Origin: VAZQ01 sp963817015
GTDB lineage: Bacteria; Pseudomonadota; Alphaproteobacteria; Rhizobiales; Xanthobacteraceae
Assembly (NCBI GenBank): GCA_963817015.1
Contig: CAWFMV010000016.1
Span: 124,001 to 188,000, forward strand
DNA length: 64,000 nucleotides
Reading direction: 5' to 3'
The notes under the pieces are model-generated. The model did not search any database. It was given only the letters and a program-made list of their open reading frames with translations, and was not told the origin of the DNA. Of the stretch, positions 35,858-44,611 are shown in pieces. The position numbers and the translations under genes are program-made. Positions within the stretch are counted from its first letter, which is position 1; each line of letters begins with the position of its first letter.

Positions 35858-37765
35858 TTATATGGGCGCCCTGCCGGCAAGTCCTCGCCGCATCAGGCGC
35901 GCCAGCCGATCGCAAAATTGCTTTGCATCCAACGGACGATCGCCTTCGAGGACGCGCGCTTCATCAAGGAGCAGATGTGCTACGTCCTGTTTGAGTTCAC
36001 GCTCGGCGTCGCTCAGGCCGGCGACCGCAAGGACGATGTCGTGACGCGCATTGACCTCCAGGATCGGCTTTGCCCCGGCCTTAAGGCGTCCCGCGCCGGC
36101 GAGCAGCTTCTCTAGCTGGCGATCCGGCCCTTCTTCAGCAGCGACCAGGCATGCGACGCTGTCGGTCAATCGATCCGATGGGCGCACATCCGAGACCGCG
36201 TCACCGAGCGCTTCCTTGATGAAGGTCATAAGGTCTGTGACGCTCTGGTCGGTCTCCGGAGATGGGGCCTTGTCGGGATCCAGCAGCGGAATGAGCGCCA
36301 GATCGGCCGATCCCTGCGTCACGGATTTGAACGGCTTACCGTCGAAGGACGTACCCGTCATCACCCAGAAGCTGTCGATCGGATCGGTCAGGAGCAGAAC
36401 CTCCACGCCGCGGGCGCGGAAGCCTTCAAGATGCGGTGAGGCTTCCAGCCGGGCGAGATCGTCGCCTGTGATGAAATAGATCGCGGTCTGGTTCTGCTTC
36501 AGCGAGCCGACATAATCCTTCAGGCTGCGCCACGAGCCGCCAGACGTCGATGTCTTGAAGCGGCTCAGCGCCAGAAGAGCATCGCGGCGCTCGAAGTCCT
36601 CGTAGAGGCCCTCCTTGAGAACAACGCCGAAATTGTCCCAGAGTTTTGCGTAGGCCTCCGGCTCCTTTTCGGCGAGCTTTTCCGTCTCGGTAAGCACGCG
36701 GCTGGTCACACCCTTGCCGATGGCCGTGAGGATCGGGCTTTGCTGGATCATCTCACGCGAGATATTGAGCGGCAGGTCGGCGGAATTGACGATCCCGCGG
36801 ACAAAGCGCAAGTAGCGGGGAAGAATGTCGGCATCGTCGGTGATGAACACGCGCTTGACGTAGAGCTTGATGCGGCCTTTGCGGTCGGGATCGAACAAAT
36901 CGAACGGCCGCGTGCCGGGGATGAAAGCGAGCGTCGCGTATTCCTGACGTCCCTCGGCGCGGAAATGAACCGTGAGGGCCGGCTCGTCGAGCTGCCCGGC
37001 GACGCTGCGATAGAAGTCGGTATAGTCGGCAGCCGAGATCTCGGACCTTGGCTTGGTCCAGAGTGCGGCGCCGTCGGCGATCTGAGCGGGCTCCGCGCCG
37101 GGCTTCTCGACAATCGAGATCGGCACGGGCACGTGCCCGGACTGGGTCTTGACGATCCGTTCGAGCGTATGGCGCTGGGTATAGTCGCCGGCATCGTCCA
37201 TCAGATGGAGCAGCACGCGCGTGCCCCGCGCTGGCGCGTCGGGCAGCGGAACCGCCGAGATCGAGAACGTTCCCTTGCCGTCGGATGACCAGCGGAACGC
37301 GTCCTCGCTGCCGGCGCGGCGCGAGGTGACATCGACCCGGTCCGCCACCATGAAGGCCGAATAGAATCCGACGCCAAACTGGCCGATGAAGGATGCCTCC
37401 TCGCGATCCTTGCCCTCCTGGATGCGCTCCAGAAAGGCTTTGGTTCCGGAACGCGCGATGGTGCCAAGCGCCTCGACCATCTCGTCGCGGCTCATGCCGA
37501 TGCCATTGTCCTCGACGATGACCTGGCGCTTGTCGGCGTCGATGCTGATGGTGATCCGCGGCGACGGATCCTCGCCGAGCAAAGTCGGATTGGCGATCGC
37601 CTCGTACCGCAGCCGCTCACAGGCATCGGCGGCGTTTGAGATCAGCTCGCGCAGGAACACTTCTTTCTCGGAATAGACCGAGTGCACCATCATGTGCAGG
37701 AGCTTGGCGACGTCCGCTTCGAAGGGGCGGCTTTCGCTCTTTGCGTCATCGACTACGGTCATCAA
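35858..37765 (-). CDS. htpG: Molecular chaperone HtpG (Hsp90)
   Basis: Cytosolic ATP-dependent chaperone of 635 residues. The GHKL ATPase domain reads VFLRELISNAADACERLRYE, then VEDNGIGMSRDEM and GQFGVGFYSAFMVADRV. The middle domain has RVFITDDADILPRYLRFVRG and VNSADLPLNISREMIQ. Length and text are normal. It is a housekeeping stress gene and does not obviously belong to the neighbouring operons. Confidence 0.97.
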   Translation of the reverse strand: MMTVVDDAKSESRPFEADVAKLLHMMVHSVYSEKEVFLRELISNAADACERLRYEAIANPTLLGEDPSPRITISIDADKRQVIVEDNGIGMSRDEMVEALGTIARSGTKAFLERIQEGKDREEASFIGQFGVGFYSAFMVADRVDVTSRRAGSEDAFRWSSDGKGTFSISAVPLPDAPARGTRVLLHLMDDAGDYTQRHTLERIVKTQSGHVPVPISIVEKPGAEPAQIADGAALWTKPRSEISAADYTDFYRSVAGQLDEPALTVHFRAEGRQEYATLAFIPGTRPFDLFDPDRKGRIKLYVKRVFITDDADILPRYLRFVRGIVNSADLPLNISREMIQQSPILTAIGKGVTSRVLTETEKLAEKEPEAYAKLWDNFGVVLKEGLYEDFERRDALLALSRFKTSTSGGSWRSLKDYVGSLKQNQTAIYFITGDDLARLEASPHLEGFRARGVEVLLLTDPIDSFWVMTGTSFDGKPFKSVTQGSADLALIPLLDPDKAPSPETDQSVTDLMTFIKEALGDAVSDVRPSDRLTDSVACLVAAEEGPDRQLEKLLAGAGRLKAGAKPILEVNARHDIVLAVAGLSDAERELKQDVAHLLLDEARVLEGDRPLDAKQFCDRLARLMRRGLAGRAPI

Positions 37766-38021
37766 TCAAATTCCCCGGCAGATGCAATGGAAGGGCAGGA
37801 GTTACGCCTGACCTCCGTGTGGTCGCCTTTATGTGGTGGCTGAGGAAAGATAGACAATGCCCATCCAATACGCCACGGCAGCGCGAGATTGCGCTCGATC
37901 GGCGACAACAGGGCGGCCCTTCCGGGACGGGCAGAACATCGTTACCATTTGCGTGAGGTCGAGCATCATCCCGGACTTTCGGGCTGATCATTAAAGGCAA
38001 AGTGTCAGCGAGGAAACAAAA

Positions 38022-39422
38022 ATGACCAATCGAGATCAGGGCCTCGGACGCCGGGCGTTCCTCGGCGCGACCGCGGCCGGCGTGGCATCCGCGGTTGCGC
38101 CGCGCGCAACACTTGCGCAAGCGCCCGCCGCTCCCGCACCGGCGGCGCCACGCACTGGCGTGACGGCCCTGACGAGCGAGCGGTTGCTCGGCAGCGCGGT
38201 CAACTATGCCTACGCGGTGAAGGCGGGGCCTTTGGTCTTCCTCAACGGGCACGAAGGGTACGATTTCGCTGCCGGCGTCGTGCAGGGGGTGGCGGGCGCG
38301 GCTGGCTTTCCTGCTTATGGCAGGCCGGGCTTGCGCCGCGAGGCCGATTTCATCTTCGAGCGGATGGGGCAAAACCTGAGAACGCTCGGCACGGACTTCG
38401 CGCACAGCGTCCGCCTCGACCAATATTACACTGAAGCCAACGCGGTGCGCGCCTATCACCTCGCGCGCTTCGCCGCGCTCGGCAAATACGTGCCGCCCAG
38501 CACCTCGATCATCACCGACCGCTGCTTCGGCAGTAGAAGCACCATGACGACATCGCTCATCGCGGTGACGCCCGAGCCGCAATGGGAACTCCAGCCGGTT
38601 TATCCGCCGGGCGCGCGTGTGTCAGCGACCTCGGGCTATGCGCCCGCCGTGGTGGTGAACGATTTCGTCTTCGCAGCGGGGACCGGACCGGATGAGAAGG
38701 ACGTGCTCGACACCGATCCACCCCAGGGACCGCATCGGCGATGGGGATCGATGCTGCCGATCCGGCGCCAGGCTGAATCGACCTTGCGGCGCATCGAGCC
38801 CATCCTGAAAGCGTCTGGGACGAGTCTCGCCAATTGCCTCAAGGCGCAGGTTCACATCGCCGGCGTGGAGAATTTTCCGGACTTTATCGACGTCTGGAAT
38901 GAGCATGTCGGCAGCGCGCCTGTCGCGCTGACGGTGATCCCGGCCAAAGGGTTCGCGTCCCTCGAGATGATTGTTGAGATCAACTTCATCCTTCTCAAGG
39001 ATGGCGCCCAGCGCAAAAAAGAGATCGTACACGCAGACATTCCCGAGATGGCCGCCTATTCGCCAACAGTGCGCGCGGGCGAGTTCGTGTTCAGCCCTGG
39101 GCTGCTGCCTCTGACTCGGGAGGGGAGGGTCGCGGGCCTCGCCCAAGGCGACGATTTCCCGGGACTGTGCCTGCGCAGCCAACTGCAGGCCCATGCGCTT
39201 TTCGACCATGCCGAGGCGATCGCGAAGGCGGCCGGCACCAGCATGCGCAATGTCTGCCGCATTGACTATCGTGTGAGCGACATTGGGGAGTTCGCGGGCG
39301 TCGCGCTGGCCTGGGCGGGTCGCTACGGCAGGGCGCCGCATCCGTTTGTGTGCGTCGTGACGCCCAAGCTGCCCGCGCCCGGCGCAACCGTGATGGCCGA
39401 CTTCTGGTTCTATGCCGGCTAA
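38022..39422 (+). CDS. Tat-exported protein with three RidA/YjgF domains
   Basis: A 466-residue protein. The N-terminus has a Tat signal (GRRAFLGATAAGVASA) ending TLAQAPA. Three RidA-like units follow: about 60-190 (LVFLNGHEGYDF, then SVRLDQYYTEANAVRAYH), 205-325 (DFVFAAGTGPDE, then CLKAQVHIAGVENFPDF) and 340-466 (AGEFVFSPGLLPL, then RIDYRVSDIGEFAG). RidA proteins deaminate enamines or imines, usually in the cytosol as single-domain trimers. A tandem, exported form could be an intramolecular trimer. SD is GAGGAAAC. The convergent neighbour is an SSS symporter. Confidence 0.82.
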   Translation: MTNRDQGLGRRAFLGATAAGVASAVAPRATLAQAPAAPAPAAPRTGVTALTSERLLGSAVNYAYAVKAGPLVFLNGHEGYDFAAGVVQGVAGAAGFPAYGRPGLRREADFIFERMGQNLRTLGTDFAHSVRLDQYYTEANAVRAYHLARFAALGKYVPPSTSIITDRCFGSRSTMTTSLIAVTPEPQWELQPVYPPGARVSATSGYAPAVVVNDFVFAAGTGPDEKDVLDTDPPQGPHRRWGSMLPIRRQAESTLRRIEPILKASGTSLANCLKAQVHIAGVENFPDFIDVWNEHVGSAPVALTVIPAKGFASLEMIVEINFILLKDGAQRKKEIVHADIPEMAAYSPTVRAGEFVFSPGLLPLTREGRVAGLAQGDDFPGLCLRSQLQAHALFDHAEAIAKAAGTSMRNVCRIDYRVSDIGEFAGVALAWAGRYGRAPHPFVCVVTPKLPAPGATVMADFWFYAG

Positions 39423-39457
39423 CAACGGCGCCGCTCGCGGCCCGCGCTGCTTCGAGC

Positions 39458-41002
39458 TCAGCGGAAGCGATAGTCGGCCGCGACCGTTTGGTCGCTGCCC
39501 TTGGTTGCGCTGACCTGGTTGAAAATTGCCGAGAGCACGATGCTGAGGATGACATTCGACGCCAGCGCATAGAGCGCGGCGTAGCCGGGCACTGTGAGCC
39601 CGTCGAGCTGAAGGGGGAAGACCGCGGACTGAAACCCGGTCGTTCCCGCCATCCAGGTTCCGACCGCGAGGCCAGCCGCCCAGCCGATCAAGAGCGCCCA
39701 TGGATTGAACCAGCGCGTGTAGAGCCCAAAGATCACGGTCGGGATCGTCTGGCTGATCCAGATGCCGCCAAGAAGCTGCAGCTGGATCGCATATTGCAGT
39801 GGCAGGAAAATAATGAAAACGAGCGCGCCCACTTTGACCACGAGCGAGACCAGCTTGGCATTCTGGGTTTCCTGCGCGGGCGTACAGCCCGGATGTACGA
39901 AGGGAACATAAATGTTGCGAGTGAACAGGTTTGAGGCGGCGATCGACATGATAGCAGCGGGCACAAGGCCGCCGATGCCGATGGCGGCGAACGCCACGCC
40001 CGCGAACCAGTCGGGAAAAGAATGCAGAATGAGCGCCGGAATCGCGAAGTTCGATTTGTATTGCTCGAATTGAGGTGCGAATTCCGGCAGCGATGCGACA
40101 CCGGCCGCGAGCGCCATGAAGCCGGTGAGTGCCAGCAGTCCCAGCAGAAAGGAGTACGCGGGAAGATAGGCGGCGTTTCGTCGGATGACCTGCGCGCCGC
40201 TCGAGCTGAGCACGGCGGTCATCGTGTGAGGGTAGAGGAACAGCGCAAAGGCGGAGCCGAGCGCCAAGGTGGCATAAGCGGAATACTGTCCAAGGGTCCC
40301 CGGGCCTGGCGTCGGCAGCAGGAGCTTCTCCGGCGGGATTGCGGCAAACAAGTTTGCATAGCCGCCAAGCTGGTACGGAACGACAATCACGAGGGCCAAC
40401 ACAGTGATGTAAATCAGTGTGTCTTTCACCACAGCGATCATCGCGGGCGCTCGCAGGCCGCTTGTATAGGTGAAGGCGGCAAGAATGACGAAGGCGATGA
40501 TCAGCGGAATGTCGCCGGCGAGGCCTCCGCCGGTGCCCACACCCATCGCTCCGATCACGACCTGCAGTCCGAGCAGTTGCAGCGCGATATAGGGCATGGT
40601 CGCAACGATGCCGGTCACCGCCACGGCGAGCGCGAGCCAGCGGTTGCCGTAGCGGCCTTGGACGAAGTCGGCGGCGGTAATGTAGTTGTGCTTGTGCGCG
40701 ACCGCCCACATGCGCGGAAGAATGAGAAAGACCAGCGGGTAGACGATGATCGTATAGGGAAGGGCGAAAAAGCCGATGGCGCCTGCGCCGAACACCAGCG
40801 CCGGCACGGCGATGAAGGTGTAGGCGGTGTAGACATCGCCGCCCAGCAAGAACCAGGTGATGACGGTTCCGAGCCGTCGTCCCGCCAGGCCCCATTCGTG
40901 CAACTCGGTGAGGTCGCCACGCCGCCAGTGGGCTGCGACGAAGCCTAGGACAGTGACCAGCCCGAACAGCAGCACGAAGACGATGATGGCGGTCCAGTTC
41001 AC
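39458..41002 (-). CDS. Sodium:solute symporter (SSS family)
   Basis: Polytopic symporter of 514 residues with about thirteen TM helices. WGLAGRRLGTVITWFLLGGD is the SSS motif in TM2, and AADFVQGRYGNRWLALAV is in TM4. The pattern is close to MctP/monocarboxylate-type members. The small DUF3311 gene 23 bases upstream is the typical partner of this branch. The substrate is probably an organic acid. Confidence 0.92.
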   Translation of the reverse strand: MNWTAIIVFVLLFGLVTVLGFVAAHWRRGDLTELHEWGLAGRRLGTVITWFLLGGDVYTAYTFIAVPALVFGAGAIGFFALPYTIIVYPLVFLILPRMWAVAHKHNYITAADFVQGRYGNRWLALAVAVTGIVATMPYIALQLLGLQVVIGAMGVGTGGGLAGDIPLIIAFVILAAFTYTSGLRAPAMIAVVKDTLIYITVLALVIVVPYQLGGYANLFAAIPPEKLLLPTPGPGTLGQYSAYATLALGSAFALFLYPHTMTAVLSSSGAQVIRRNAAYLPAYSFLLGLLALTGFMALAAGVASLPEFAPQFEQYKSNFAIPALILHSFPDWFAGVAFAAIGIGGLVPAAIMSIAASNLFTRNIYVPFVHPGCTPAQETQNAKLVSLVVKVGALVFIIFLPLQYAIQLQLLGGIWISQTIPTVIFGLYTRWFNPWALLIGWAAGLAVGTWMAGTTGFQSAVFPLQLDGLTVPGYAALYALASNVILSIVLSAIFNQVSATKGSDQTVAADYRFR

Positions 41003-41025
41003 GGCTGTTCCCCCCGATCAGATGT

Positions 41026-41262
41026 CTATGATTCCGACGTGTCCACGTCTCGTGTGCGGGAATCGACGAAGAGGATAATCAGCGATGTGAGAATGACCCA
41101 GACGAATTGGTACCAATAGAAGAAGGGGATGCCGAAGATCGCAGGGTCAAGCCGGTTATAGAACGGTACCCACAGCAGCGCCACGAATGGGATCAAGAGC
41201 AGCAGATACCACCAACGTGCATGAGCGGCAGCCGGTGTGGGGCGTCCGGGCATTGTGGACAT
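41026..41262 (-). CDS. DUF3311 small membrane partner of the SSS symporter
   Basis: A 78-residue protein with two TM segments: WWYLLLLIPFVALLWVPFYN, then GIPFFYWYQFVWVILTSLII. The PFYNR and FFYWYQ motifs define DUF3311. ATG at 41262 follows GAGG; an in-frame TTG at 41274 is less likely. It is co-transcribed with the symporter. It is thought to be a symporter accessory subunit, but its role is not proven. Confidence 0.88.
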   Translation of the reverse strand: MSTMPGRPTPAAAHARWWYLLLLIPFVALLWVPFYNRLDPAIFGIPFFYWYQFVWVILTSLIILFVDSRTRDVDTSES

Positions 41263-41608
41263 GAGCGACCTCAAGAATTTGCGAAGCTCAGCACGTGAAC
41301 CAAGTGGCGTCGCAGGCCTACTTTGGTTTGGCGCATTGATGCTTCGTACTTATCACACTCACAACGCGACGGCGACGGCCGCTTGTTCAACAGGCCAGAG
41401 CCCAGCGACAGAAACGCTTAAACGGTCTGTCAGGTTCCTCGGATCTGACTTCGTGGAGCAACCCAGATCAGATGGCATGCGGGAGTGTCGGGACGGTCAT
41501 AAAGCCAGCGTAAATCCCGGCCTTGCCAAGCCTTTCGCACGGTCCCGCAAGCTGATAGCGTCCAATCACAGGCCAACAAAACAATTCTGCTCGACAGGGA
41601 GGCTATCC
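41263..41608. other. Intergenic region without a supported gene
   Basis: This 346-base stretch between the divergent DUF3311 and glyoxalase-fold genes has an open frame that continues into the glyoxalase gene, but that part has no protein character. I see no clear promoter, repeat or RNA motif. It should hold both promoters. Confidence 0.4.
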
Positions 41609-42421
41609 ATGAAAATCGCAATGTTCGCGGTCTTATTGCTCGGATCGCCCTTTGCCATAGGGACTGCCGCCGCACAGCCACTTCCGTTCAACGAGGCGGG
41701 CGTAACCAACGGTCACTGGCACCTCAATTCGAAGGACGTTGCGGCCAACGAGAAAATCTTCGTTGGCATGGGCGGCAAGGCGTTCCAAGCGGGCGGCCGC
41801 CACCGTGTGCTGTTTCCTGGCGTCATGATCATCCTCGACGGGGCTCCGGGATCACCGCCGCCGACCGGCCCGACGCAAGGGTCGGTGGTCAACCACGTCG
41901 GCTTCGTCGTCGACAATGTGCAGGAGCGCGTTGCCCAGTGGAAAGCAGCCGGCGTGCCGGTACAGCCTGGAAATAATGGCCGGCTCGACCAAGCCTACGT
42001 CAACACGCCGGACGGCGTACGCATCGAGATCCTGGAAAACAAGAGCCAGACGATGCCGATCCAGAGCGAGCACGTTCACTTCTTCCTGCCGGAGGCAGCA
42101 ATTTCAGAGAGCCAGGCATGGTACGGAAAAATTTTCGGAGCCAAGGCGAACTCGCGCAACAACGCACCCGTCGCCGACATCCCTGGTGTCCAGTTGCGTT
42201 TCAACAAGGCGGATAGCGCGCAAGCCCCGACCAAAGGCCGCGTCCTCGATCACATCGGCTTCGACGTGAAGGACCTCAAGGGTTTCATCAAGACCTTGGA
42301 AGCCAAGAGCATCAAGCTCGATCGGCCCTATTCGGTCAATGAAATCGGCGTTGGAATTGCGTTCATCACCGATCCGTGGGGGACCTATATGGAGATCAAC
42401 GAGCGGCCGCCGGCACGTTAG
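41609..42421 (+). CDS. Exported two-domain glyoxalase/bleomycin-resistance-fold protein
   Basis: A 270-residue protein. The start at 41609 follows AGGGAGG and gives a signal peptide ending TAAAQPL. Two vicinal-oxygen-chelate units follow: one near 30-145 (VVNHVGFVVDNVQERVAQW, then TPDGVRIEILENKS) and one near 150-265 (HVHFFLPE, then DHIGFDVKDLKGFIKTLEA and DPWGTYMEINE). His and Glu positions needed for a metal site are kept in the unit halves. Its substrate is unknown. Export is unusual for this fold, though such forms occur in these bacteria. Confidence 0.85.
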   Translation: MKIAMFAVLLLGSPFAIGTAAAQPLPFNEAGVTNGHWHLNSKDVAANEKIFVGMGGKAFQAGGRHRVLFPGVMIILDGAPGSPPPTGPTQGSVVNHVGFVVDNVQERVAQWKAAGVPVQPGNNGRLDQAYVNTPDGVRIEILENKSQTMPIQSEHVHFFLPEAAISESQAWYGKIFGAKANSRNNAPVADIPGVQLRFNKADSAQAPTKGRVLDHIGFDVKDLKGFIKTLEAKSIKLDRPYSVNEIGVGIAFITDPWGTYMEINERPPAR

Positions 42422-42559
42422 TGATGTGCGGTATTGTTGGTCGGCTTGTTGCCGATTGAGGATGAGCAGAAAATCTGGTGGGGCAGGGCGGCGGCGCGCG
42501 CGGAGGAGCCTCCTCCGCACACGTCCGCTTCGAGAAGCCGCCCACGCCAAAGAGTTCGC

Positions 42560-43279
42560 TTACAGCTCCAGCGCTTGCCGCAACTCTGCTTTGGCCTCTA
42601 CGAATTCCTTGAGGAATGTCGGATTCTGAAACAGGCTGGTGGCAACCGCAGTCGCAAGAAGCCGTCCGGCTTCGACATCAGTCGGATAGTGTACGCCAAG
42701 CACGAGACGATTGTAGCCGGCCTCGCGCCCGCGTGCGAATAGCGCGGCGGCTTTCTCTGGGACCATGTTGGCGAGCACGATTGCGGTCAGGTAGCCGGCA
42801 GTCGAGGTTCCGCTCGGATAGGAGCTGCCTTTCGGCAGATTGCCGACGGCCTGAATTTCCTTGCTGGTGTCATATGGGCGCGGGCGCTTCCAGTTGTCCT
42901 TGCCGATGTTTTCGATGGCCGCGCCGTCTCCTCGGACCTTCTCCATCAGCAGCGCCAGCTTCGGAAGGGCCGCAGCCGTGAACTTCGGTCCGAGCACGTC
43001 TGCAAAGCCGAACGTGCCAGCCGTGGCGTCGGCGAGCGCACGCTGCTCCTGTGCCGTCGTGCGGATCTTCTGAATTGCCAGCAATTCGTCGAGATCGCGC
43101 TTCTGCTCCTCCGATTGCAATGCCGGCGGCGGCGGCAGCAGCTTCATGACATCGACTAGTGCGGACGTCACATAAGTCGTCTGCGCCGACTCCATTGGCA
43201 TAGGAGCCTGGGCGACGGTCATCTGCGCAGGAGCAGTGAGCGCAAGAATTGCGAGAGACGCCGCAAAAAGCTTTTGCAT
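42560..43279 (-). CDS. Class A acid phosphatase (PAP2/PhoN type)
   Basis: A 239-residue exported phosphatase with signal peptide ending MTVAQAP. The three-part PAP2 motif is present: KDNWKRPRPYD, GSSYPSGTST and GYNRLVLGVHYPTDVEAGR, with nucleophile His in VHYPTD. It releases phosphate from diverse monoesters in the periplasm. The usual SGH of motif 2 is SGT here, so the acid/base His may be shifted or missing; this should be checked against PhoN alignments. Confidence 0.88.
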   Translation of the reverse strand: MQKLFAASLAILALTAPAQMTVAQAPMPMESAQTTYVTSALVDVMKLLPPPPALQSEEQKRDLDELLAIQKIRTTAQEQRALADATAGTFGFADVLGPKFTAAALPKLALLMEKVRGDGAAIENIGKDNWKRPRPYDTSKEIQAVGNLPKGSSYPSGTSTAGYLTAIVLANMVPEKAAALFARGREAGYNRLVLGVHYPTDVEAGRLLATAVATSLFQNPTFLKEFVEAKAELRQALEL

Positions 43280-43672
43280 GTATGTTCCTCGATTGTCTTA
43301 TTCGACGTTCTTTGGATTTGTCCAAAGTTGTGCTTGGCCGAGCGGGGGAATGTAGCATGGCTGGTCTCAAGCGCACGCGCCGCAGGATCGCCAGCACTTA
43401 GAACTCCTCCAGAATGGCTCGACCGATCTGCAATGAAGCGGCGCGGATCAAGCGTCACTTACGGCAGGTCAGTCCTTCGCCCGTTTGTAAATATGAGACT
43501 GTCAGCATTCCGGAAGCCAACCGGGAAACTCGCAAACCGTTGCCGGCGATCTTCTCCTCCGCTAGGCTTCGTTGCGGGTCGTCTTCGTCATGGAAGGCGG
43601 CAAGGTCTATCGGAATAACGCGCCAGGACAGTGACCGTCACCCGCCATGCTTGATAAGTCGGGGAGAGTAGG
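43280..43672. other. Intergenic region without a supported gene
   Basis: A 393-base gap between the divergent acid phosphatase and alpha/beta hydrolase genes. Open frames in it lack recognisable features. No strong palindrome or sigma-54 site was seen. Confidence 0.4.
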
Positions 43673-44401
43673 ATGAAACAATTAAGCTCAACTCTGCCTT
43701 TCGCGATGTGCGCCCTCCTGATGTTTCTGAGCCAGCCCGTTGCGGCGGAAGTGGGCGAGAGCACGAAAACGGTGGGCGGTACGACCGTTCACTACAAGAC
43801 CATCCTTCCAGATGGCTATGATCCGGCAAAGGCGCATCCGGCCGTCCTGGTTTTTGGTGGCGGCCCGCAAACAATGAACACGGTGGACAACACGCTCAAC
43901 CGCAATTTTCGTGCAGACGCTGAAAAGCGTGGTTATCTCGTGTTCGGTCTTGCGGCACCAGCCGGCGAGTTGTTCTTTGAGAGTGGGGACCGCATTTTCC
44001 CTGAGTTTCTGAAAATGGTCTTAGCGGAGTACAAAGTCCACAACAGCAAGTTTCACGTCGCTGGACCCTCAAACGGAGGGATCGCGGCAATGCATATCGC
44101 GGCATCCCATCCGCAATACTTCCTATCTGCCACGGCTTTCCCCGGCTACATGTGGAGACCCACCGCGGCGAAGCTTCAAGCAATCTCCAAGATGTGCGTT
44201 TTCATGTACGTCGGCGAGCTGGATCAGTACATGTGGCACGACGAGATGAGGAAGGAGGTCGAATTCCTTCGCTCCAAAGGTACGGTCGCGCGCTATAGCG
44301 TCGAGAAAGGTCAGCCGCATCGGCTGGAGACTCTCGCGGGTGCCAATGCCGGACGCTTGTTCGATGGGTTCGAGGAAGCCGAGAAGGGCTGCAGCAAGTA
44401 A
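43673..44401 (+). CDS. Exported alpha/beta hydrolase-fold esterase
   Basis: A 242-residue hydrolase with signal peptide ending VAAEVGE. VLVFGGGPQTMNTVDNT is an oxyanion-type loop. The nucleophile elbow GPSNGG is near residue 127, the acid probably lies in YVGELDQY, and the His in GQPHRLE. The order fits a small esterase/lipase or polyhydroxybutyrate-depolymerase-like group. It stands alone. Substrate unknown. Confidence 0.82.
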   Translation: MKQLSSTLPFAMCALLMFLSQPVAAEVGESTKTVGGTTVHYKTILPDGYDPAKAHPAVLVFGGGPQTMNTVDNTLNRNFRADAEKRGYLVFGLAAPAGELFFESGDRIFPEFLKMVLAEYKVHNSKFHVAGPSNGGIAAMHIAASHPQYFLSATAFPGYMWRPTAAKLQAISKMCVFMYVGELDQYMWHDEMRKEVEFLRSKGTVARYSVEKGQPHRLETLAGANAGRLFDGFEEAEKGCSK

Positions 44402-44611
44402 CGGCGCGGCTTACTTGAATTGAGCGCCTTCACACGAAGCGAAAGCAACGAAGGCAAAAAGCGTGGTGCGAGCTACGCCAAGCCGATGCAGCGCCTCATT
44501 GTTCCACAAATCGCAAAATCTGGGTTACTCGTCGGAACTCGGGCTAGCTCTAGTAGTTCCTCATTGGTGGGCGGAGAGGTTTGACTTCTGCGCAAGTGAG
44601 TGTGAGGTCCC

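Noticed and set aside
38622..40895. Long minus-strand open frame over the RidA protein and the symporter
   Set aside because: It has no domain text, while both overlapping genes have clear families and starts.
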